Source of the DNA: Psychroflexus salis
Lineage (GTDB): Bacteria; Bacteroidota; Bacteroidia; Flavobacteriales; Flavobacteriaceae
NCBI RefSeq assembly: GCF_014640175.1
Contig: NZ_BMGL01000007.1
Coordinates: forward strand, 62,001 to 126,000
Direction of reading: 5' to 3'
DNA length: 64,000 nucleotides
In this document: in pieces, positions 60,426 through 64,000 of the stretch
Position numbering within the stretch: position 1 is the first letter of the stretch
Layout of the letters: every line of letters begins with the position of its first letter
Position numbers and translations under genes: made by a program
Notes under the pieces: generated by a model
Database searches by the model: none
Told to the model about the DNA's origin: nothing
The model's input: the letters and a program-made list of their open reading frames with translations, nothing else

Positions 60426-62003
60426 ATGTGTGGAATTTTTGCCAGTATTGACTCAACTTTAGATCAATCTACTTTGTTTGATGCTTTTATGAAGATAAAA
60501 CATCGCGGTCCAGATTATTCAGAATTTAAAAACATTTCTAAAAATGTTTTTTTTGGTTTTCACCGATTGGCTATAAATGGACTAAGCCCAAAGGGAAATC
60601 AGCCGATGTACAAAAATCATTGTTGGTTAATTGCCAATGCAGAAATTTTCAATTATCAGGAACTAGCTAAAAAATACGATATTGTTTTAGAAACGGGTTC
60701 AGATTGCGAAATTTTAATCGATTTATACAGAAAAGTAGGTGTGGAGCAGATGCTTAAGGAAGTAGAAGCTGAATTTGCTTTTGTATTGTACGATGAAATT
60801 ACAAACCAATTTATTGTAGCCCGAGACCATTTAGGAGTTCGTGGTTTGTATTTAGGAAAGGATGAGCTAGGCGCAACTTATTTTGCTTCAGAAAGTAAAA
60901 GTTTGTCCTTTTGCACTGCGTTGAAGCAGTTTCCGCCTGCACATTATTGGACATCAAGCACAGGCGAATTCACTCGATACTTTCATCATCATTATGAAGC
61001 TTCAACTGCTACAGAAGAAGAATACTTAACACAAATTAATCGTCTTTTAACCGAAGCGGTAGAAAAAAGAATGATGAGCGAACGCCCCGTAGGTTGTTTA
61101 TTAAGTGGTGGTTTAGACAGTAGTTTAGTGGCAGGAATTTTAGCGCGTGCATACAAAAAACAAGGAAAACAGTTAGAAACTTTTTCCATTGGTTTGCCGG
61201 GTAGTCCAGATTTAATAGCAGCCCGAAAAGTAGCCGAACACATAGGTAGTAAGCACCATAGTGTAGAAGCCACCGAAGCAGAATTTTTAGCCGCTTTAGA
61301 ACACACCGTTTATATGTTAGGAAGTTATGATGTAACCACGATTCGCGCTTCAGTTGGGCATCAACTTATTGCTAAATACGTAAGTGAACATTCTGATGTA
61401 AAAGTCCTTTTTTCAGGTGAAACGGCCGATGAGTTTGGTTCGTATTTGTACTTTCAAAACGCACCTAGTGAAATTGCATTTCAAGATGAAGCCATTCGAT
61501 TATTAGAAGATATTCACTTTTTTGATATGAAACGCGGAGATCGATCCATTTCTAATGCGGGATTAGAAGCAAGAGTTCCTTTTGCAGATCGCGCTTTTGT
61601 AGAGTATTACATGAAAATTCCTGCTAAAGACCGCATGTTTGGTTCTGCTAAAATGGAAAAATACTTAATTCGAAAAGCATTTGAAGATGAGCAACTTATA
61701 CCCGATGAAGTGCTTTGGAGACGTAAAAACGGATTTTCTGATAGTGTAAGCGACTTAAAAAAATCTTGGAGTAGCATTATCCAAACCTACATAGATACCT
61801 TAATTACCGATGAAGAGTTTGCCATGCAGAAACATGCTTTCCCAACTTTGCCAGCAAGCAAGGAAGCTTATTTTTATCTAAAAACCTTTCAAAAAAACTA
61901 TAGAAAACACTTTCAATTAACTCCTTACCAATGGTTGCCTAAGTGGTGTGGAGATGTTAAAGATCCTTCTGCTCGAGTGTTAGCTATTTACGAAGCAGAT
62001 TAA
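60426..62003 (+). CDS. asnB: Asparagine synthetase (glutamine-hydrolysing)
   Basis: AsnB makes asparagine from aspartate, ATP and glutamine. The start is the ATG at 60426, since Cys2 (MCGIFAS) must become the N-terminal nucleophile of the class II glutaminase; the frame also opens 54 bp earlier. The 525-residue protein has the glutaminase HRGPD (residues 26-30) and the PP-loop SGGLDSS (227-233). The C-terminal synthase shows FSGETADEFGSYLY and LEARVPFADRAFVEYYM. It is divergent from the Lrp-type regulator. A strong terminator follows. Confidence 0.95.
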   Translation: MCGIFASIDSTLDQSTLFDAFMKIKHRGPDYSEFKNISKNVFFGFHRLAINGLSPKGNQPMYKNHCWLIANAEIFNYQELAKKYDIVLETGSDCEILIDLYRKVGVEQMLKEVEAEFAFVLYDEITNQFIVARDHLGVRGLYLGKDELGATYFASESKSLSFCTALKQFPPAHYWTSSTGEFTRYFHHHYEASTATEEEYLTQINRLLTEAVEKRMMSERPVGCLLSGGLDSSLVAGILARAYKKQGKQLETFSIGLPGSPDLIAARKVAEHIGSKHHSVEATEAEFLAALEHTVYMLGSYDVTTIRASVGHQLIAKYVSEHSDVKVLFSGETADEFGSYLYFQNAPSEIAFQDEAIRLLEDIHFFDMKRGDRSISNAGLEARVPFADRAFVEYYMKIPAKDRMFGSAKMEKYLIRKAFEDEQLIPDEVLWRRKNGFSDSVSDLKKSWSSIIQTYIDTLITDEEFAMQKHAFPTLPASKEAYFYLKTFQKNYRKHFQLTPYQWLPKWCGDVKDPSARVLAIYEAD

Positions 62004-62024
62004 TTTTATACTTAATTTTTCAAA

Positions 62025-62059
62025 AAAAAATCCTTGCCTAAGCTTTGCAAGGATTTTTT
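62025..62059. terminator. Rho-independent terminator between asnB and the thioredoxin gene
   Basis: AAAAAATCCTTGC (62025-62037) pairs perfectly with GCAAGGATTTTTT (62047-62059). It has T-runs on both strands, so it can serve both convergent genes. Confidence 0.9.
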
Positions 62060-62090
62060 ATAATTTACAATTACGATGTATTTAAATAGC

Positions 62091-62624
62091 TTAAAAAGTA
62101 GGCTCGAATTTTTGTTGATATTTTTGCCAAGCTTCTTCGGTGGTTAATTCTTTATAATCATCGTTCACCATCATTTTTAAGTACAACTCTAATTGTTGAG
62201 GTGTTTTATAACCAACCACAGGAGCAATTACATTTCCTTTTTCATCAAAAAACACCAAGGTTGGATAGGCCGATATTTTTAATGCATTGGCCAAAAAATG
62301 TTGCGCATTTCTACCTTTTCTATTGGGGTCGTGGTTAGGATTGGTATATTCAAAATCCTTGTACATAATTTTTTCAGTACCTTCTGCATTAAATTTCACA
62401 GGATAAAAATGCTTATTCAAATAAGCTGCTACTTTGGGATGATTCAATGTTTTCTTGTCTAAAGTTTTACAAGGACCGCACCAATCGGTGTAGGCATCCA
62501 TAAAAATTTTCTTGGGTTTTTTTTCTTGCGCTGCTAGCGCTTCATTCATGCTCATCCAATTTACGTTTTGGGAAAAAACCCCAATGGTATAAAGCATGGC
62601 TATTAAGATTACAAAACTTTTCAT
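62091..62624 (-). CDS. Secreted thioredoxin-fold protein
   Basis: This 177-residue protein has a signal peptide (MKSFVILIAMLYTIGVFSQ) and a thioredoxin fold with the CGPC motif at Cys49-Cys52 in YTDWCGPCKTLD and the cis-proline region SAYPTLVFFDEKG. It is like DsbD-gamma or thioredoxin_7 domains and would act in the periplasm as a thiol oxidoreductase. The sequence between the active site and the cis-Pro is longer than in classical thioredoxins. It shares a terminator with asnB. The peptide transporter gene lies 46 bp upstream and may be cotranscribed. Confidence 0.87.
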   Translation of the reverse strand: MKSFVILIAMLYTIGVFSQNVNWMSMNEALAAQEKKPKKIFMDAYTDWCGPCKTLDKKTLNHPKVAAYLNKHFYPVKFNAEGTEKIMYKDFEYTNPNHDPNRKGRNAQHFLANALKISAYPTLVFFDEKGNVIAPVVGYKTPQQLELYLKMMVNDDYKELTTEEAWQKYQQKFEPTF

Positions 62625-62670
62625 TTTTAATTGTCTTTATATACTAACGGGTGTAAATTTAAAATAGTAC

Positions 62671-64000
62671 TTACCGAACCCCATGCATTAATTTTTTCAA
62701 AAGTGGGTTTAGCACAATAGCAAGCAAACCTAACGCAGCTGGAACTAAGGTAAAAATTAAGAAGAAGGTAGTCATGCTATATTCAGCTGTAATTTTATCG
62801 ATTTGTCCACCCAAAGTCCCTGCCAATTTGTTGCCAATAGCTATGGCTATATACCAAATACCAAACATCATAGCAATCATCCTTCCTGGCACCAATTTAC
62901 TAATGTACGAAAGCGCAACAGGCGACAAACACAATTCTCCTAAGGTATGGAACAGGTAGGCTAAAATTAACCAAATAATACTTACGGAAGCTACCTTTGC
63001 ACCTTGGTCTATTCCTAACGAACCAAAAGCTAAAGCGGCAAAACCCAAACCGAGTAAAATTAAACCTAAGCCATACTTCATCGCTCCAGACGGATTGCGT
63101 TTGCTCTCCCACCATTTCGAAAACAGCGGTGCAAACATAATGATGAAAAGCGAATTGAGAATTAAAAACCAGGTAGCTGGAATTTCAATTTCATTTTCTT
63201 TAATTTGCTTAATCTCTGCATTTACTATTCCTGTACTTTCTCCTTGTTCTGTGGCTTCTCGAATTCTATTTTCAGTAGCTTCATTTAGGTAAATAAAATT
63301 TCCTTTTTTATCTACATCAATTACTTTCATTTTATCTCCAACTTTAAAGTCAATCGGTTCAATAATGGTTACTTCTTTTTGTATAACCTGATCATCAACA
63401 CTCAACTCAAAATCTTCAGTTATCGGAATTATTTCTTTTTTAATACTTCCTTCTTTATCTACAAGTGGCTTCCCATTTTTATCGAGCATTGTTTTTTCAA
63501 CCACTTCATAATTGGCAATGTAAGCTGAAGAATTTAAATCGCGATTAATCATCCAAATCACTAATCCCCAAATTAAAATAAAGCTGATTCCCAAGGTAAT
63601 ATTAGCGATAGGATAATTTTTAAAGGTTTGTTTAAAAAGTAAAATCAACACCCAAGTAATAATACCAATAGGAACAACGGTAATAAGAATATTAGCGATT
63701 AAGAAAACCGTGTACCAATTTCCAGCCATAATTCGGTCGGTATAATCTTTAGCAAAAATCGTCATTGATCCACCAGCTTGCTCAAAACACGTCCAGAAAC
63801 AAACAGTAAATAGCGCAAAGAAAATGATAGCTACCATACGGTCGCGTACTTTTGCTGGATAGCGAATAATTCTTAAGAATAAAACCAATAAAAAGGCAAA
63901 TAAAGCAGTAAGAGCAGTTGCTGTAGATAAATCGGTTTCTCCAAACATTAAAACACTGTTGTTACCAATTATGGAAACCGGGTCGTTAATGATCCAAACC
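62671..64000 (-). CDS. POT/PTR-family peptide transporter, N-terminus cut by window edge
   Basis: This is a proton-coupled oligopeptide transporter of the major facilitator superfamily. The frame stays open to the right edge; the Met at 63948 is internal, since upstream codons read VWIINDPVSIIGNNSVLMFG. About 443 residues are visible. The large loop between two spans (EVVEKTMLDKNGKPLVDKEG..RIREATEQGE) is typical of the longer Bacteroidota members. Typical motifs near the end are YLFHTLGELCLSPVALSYISKLVPG and GNKLAGTLGG. The first spans lie outside the window. Confidence 0.88.
   Translation of the reverse strand, partial: VWIINDPVSIIGNNSVLMFGETDLSTATALTALFAFLLVLFLRIIRYPAKVRDRMVAIIFFALFTVCFWTCFEQAGGSMTIFAKDYTDRIMAGNWYTVFLIANILITVVPIGIITWVLILLFKQTFKNYPIANITLGISFILIWGLVIWMINRDLNSSAYIANYEVVEKTMLDKNGKPLVDKEGSIKKEIIPITEDFELSVDDQVIQKEVTIIEPIDFKVGDKMKVIDVDKKGNFIYLNEATENRIREATEQGESTGIVNAEIKQIKENEIEIPATWFLILNSLFIIMFAPLFSKWWESKRNPSGAMKYGLGLILLGLGFAALAFGSLGIDQGAKVASVSIIWLILAYLFHTLGELCLSPVALSYISKLVPGRMIAMMFGIWYIAIAIGNKLAGTLGGQIDKITAEYSMTTFFLIFTLVPAALGLLAIVLNPLLKKLMHGVR

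Noticed and set aside
1-64000. CRISPR arrays, tRNA or rRNA genes, prophage or complete insertion sequences
   Set aside because: No regularly spaced repeats, cloverleaf genes, phage structural genes or transposase frames were seen on either strand.

Overview
The window looks like a chromosomal segment of a marine-type member of the Flavobacteriaceae (Bacteroidota). Several things point this way. The base composition is AT-rich. Start codons rarely have a Shine-Dalgarno match. Several genes carry a TAnnTTTG-type -7 box. The gene content is typical of the family: gldH, the ligase/exonuclease pair, a degradative-type HMG-CoA reductase next to a GHMP kinase, NADP-dependent GapN, a PSP1/RicT protein, and an ECF sigma factor followed by an envelope protein. 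No rRNA, tRNA, CRISPR array, prophage or complete insertion sequence was recognised.

Layout. 1-541: 5' part of an MltD-like lytic transglycosylase (minus). 710-2399: ferredoxin reductase and methyltransferase (plus). 2570-5896: cupin protein, bioB and a ketosynthase (minus). 5897-6692: gene-free stretch with hairpins and a possible MITE. 6693-10892: AddA-like helicase-nuclease and a conserved acidic protein (minus). 10992-12735: thymidine kinase and alanine racemase (plus, overlapping). 12846-14125: SPFH protein, DUF4177 protein and an Arc-like DNA-binding protein (minus; the last two are only about 50 codons each). 14367-17258: ATP-dependent DNA ligase and its associated exonuclease. 17329-21374: ricT, gldH and a class A PBP in one overlapping operon (minus). 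21585-22655: trhO. 23111-28943: recA, ECF sigma factor plus envelope protein, HU/SPOR protein, thioesterase, membrane protein and NUMOD4/HNH-like protein (plus). 29149-33173: a very large outer-membrane protein convergent with a small one. 33433-37444: gapN divergent from mvaA and a mevalonate-pathway kinase. 37576-40502: operon of a thiamine-binding protein, a PnuC-family transporter, a NadR-like kinase and a DUF4301 protein (minus).

The most accessory-looking part is 40.5-51.0 kb. It holds two outer-membrane-type proteins, a secreted cysteine-containing protein, and a gene remnant joined to a duplicated 84-bp leader. One of the barrel genes is cut by an in-frame stop just before its last strand. 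lepA follows, and then a YoeB/YefM toxin-antitoxin pair bracketed by direct copies of a dispersed repeat. After a large lipoprotein gene comes a HigBA-type pair whose toxin is frameshifted twice, and then an imperfect palindrome.

51.0-59.6 kb is a heavy-metal export operon: HYC_CC_PP protein, an unusually long CusA-type RND pump, a TolC-type channel, a DUF318 permease, and an adaptor with an N-terminal metal-binding domain and a C-terminal DUF3347. The window ends with an Lrp-family regulator divergent from asparagine synthetase, a secreted thioredoxin, and a peptide transporter cut by the window edge.

No clearly novel system stands out. The strongest leads are genome-erosion and repeat events around 40.9-44.5 kb and 46.3-50.9 kb.
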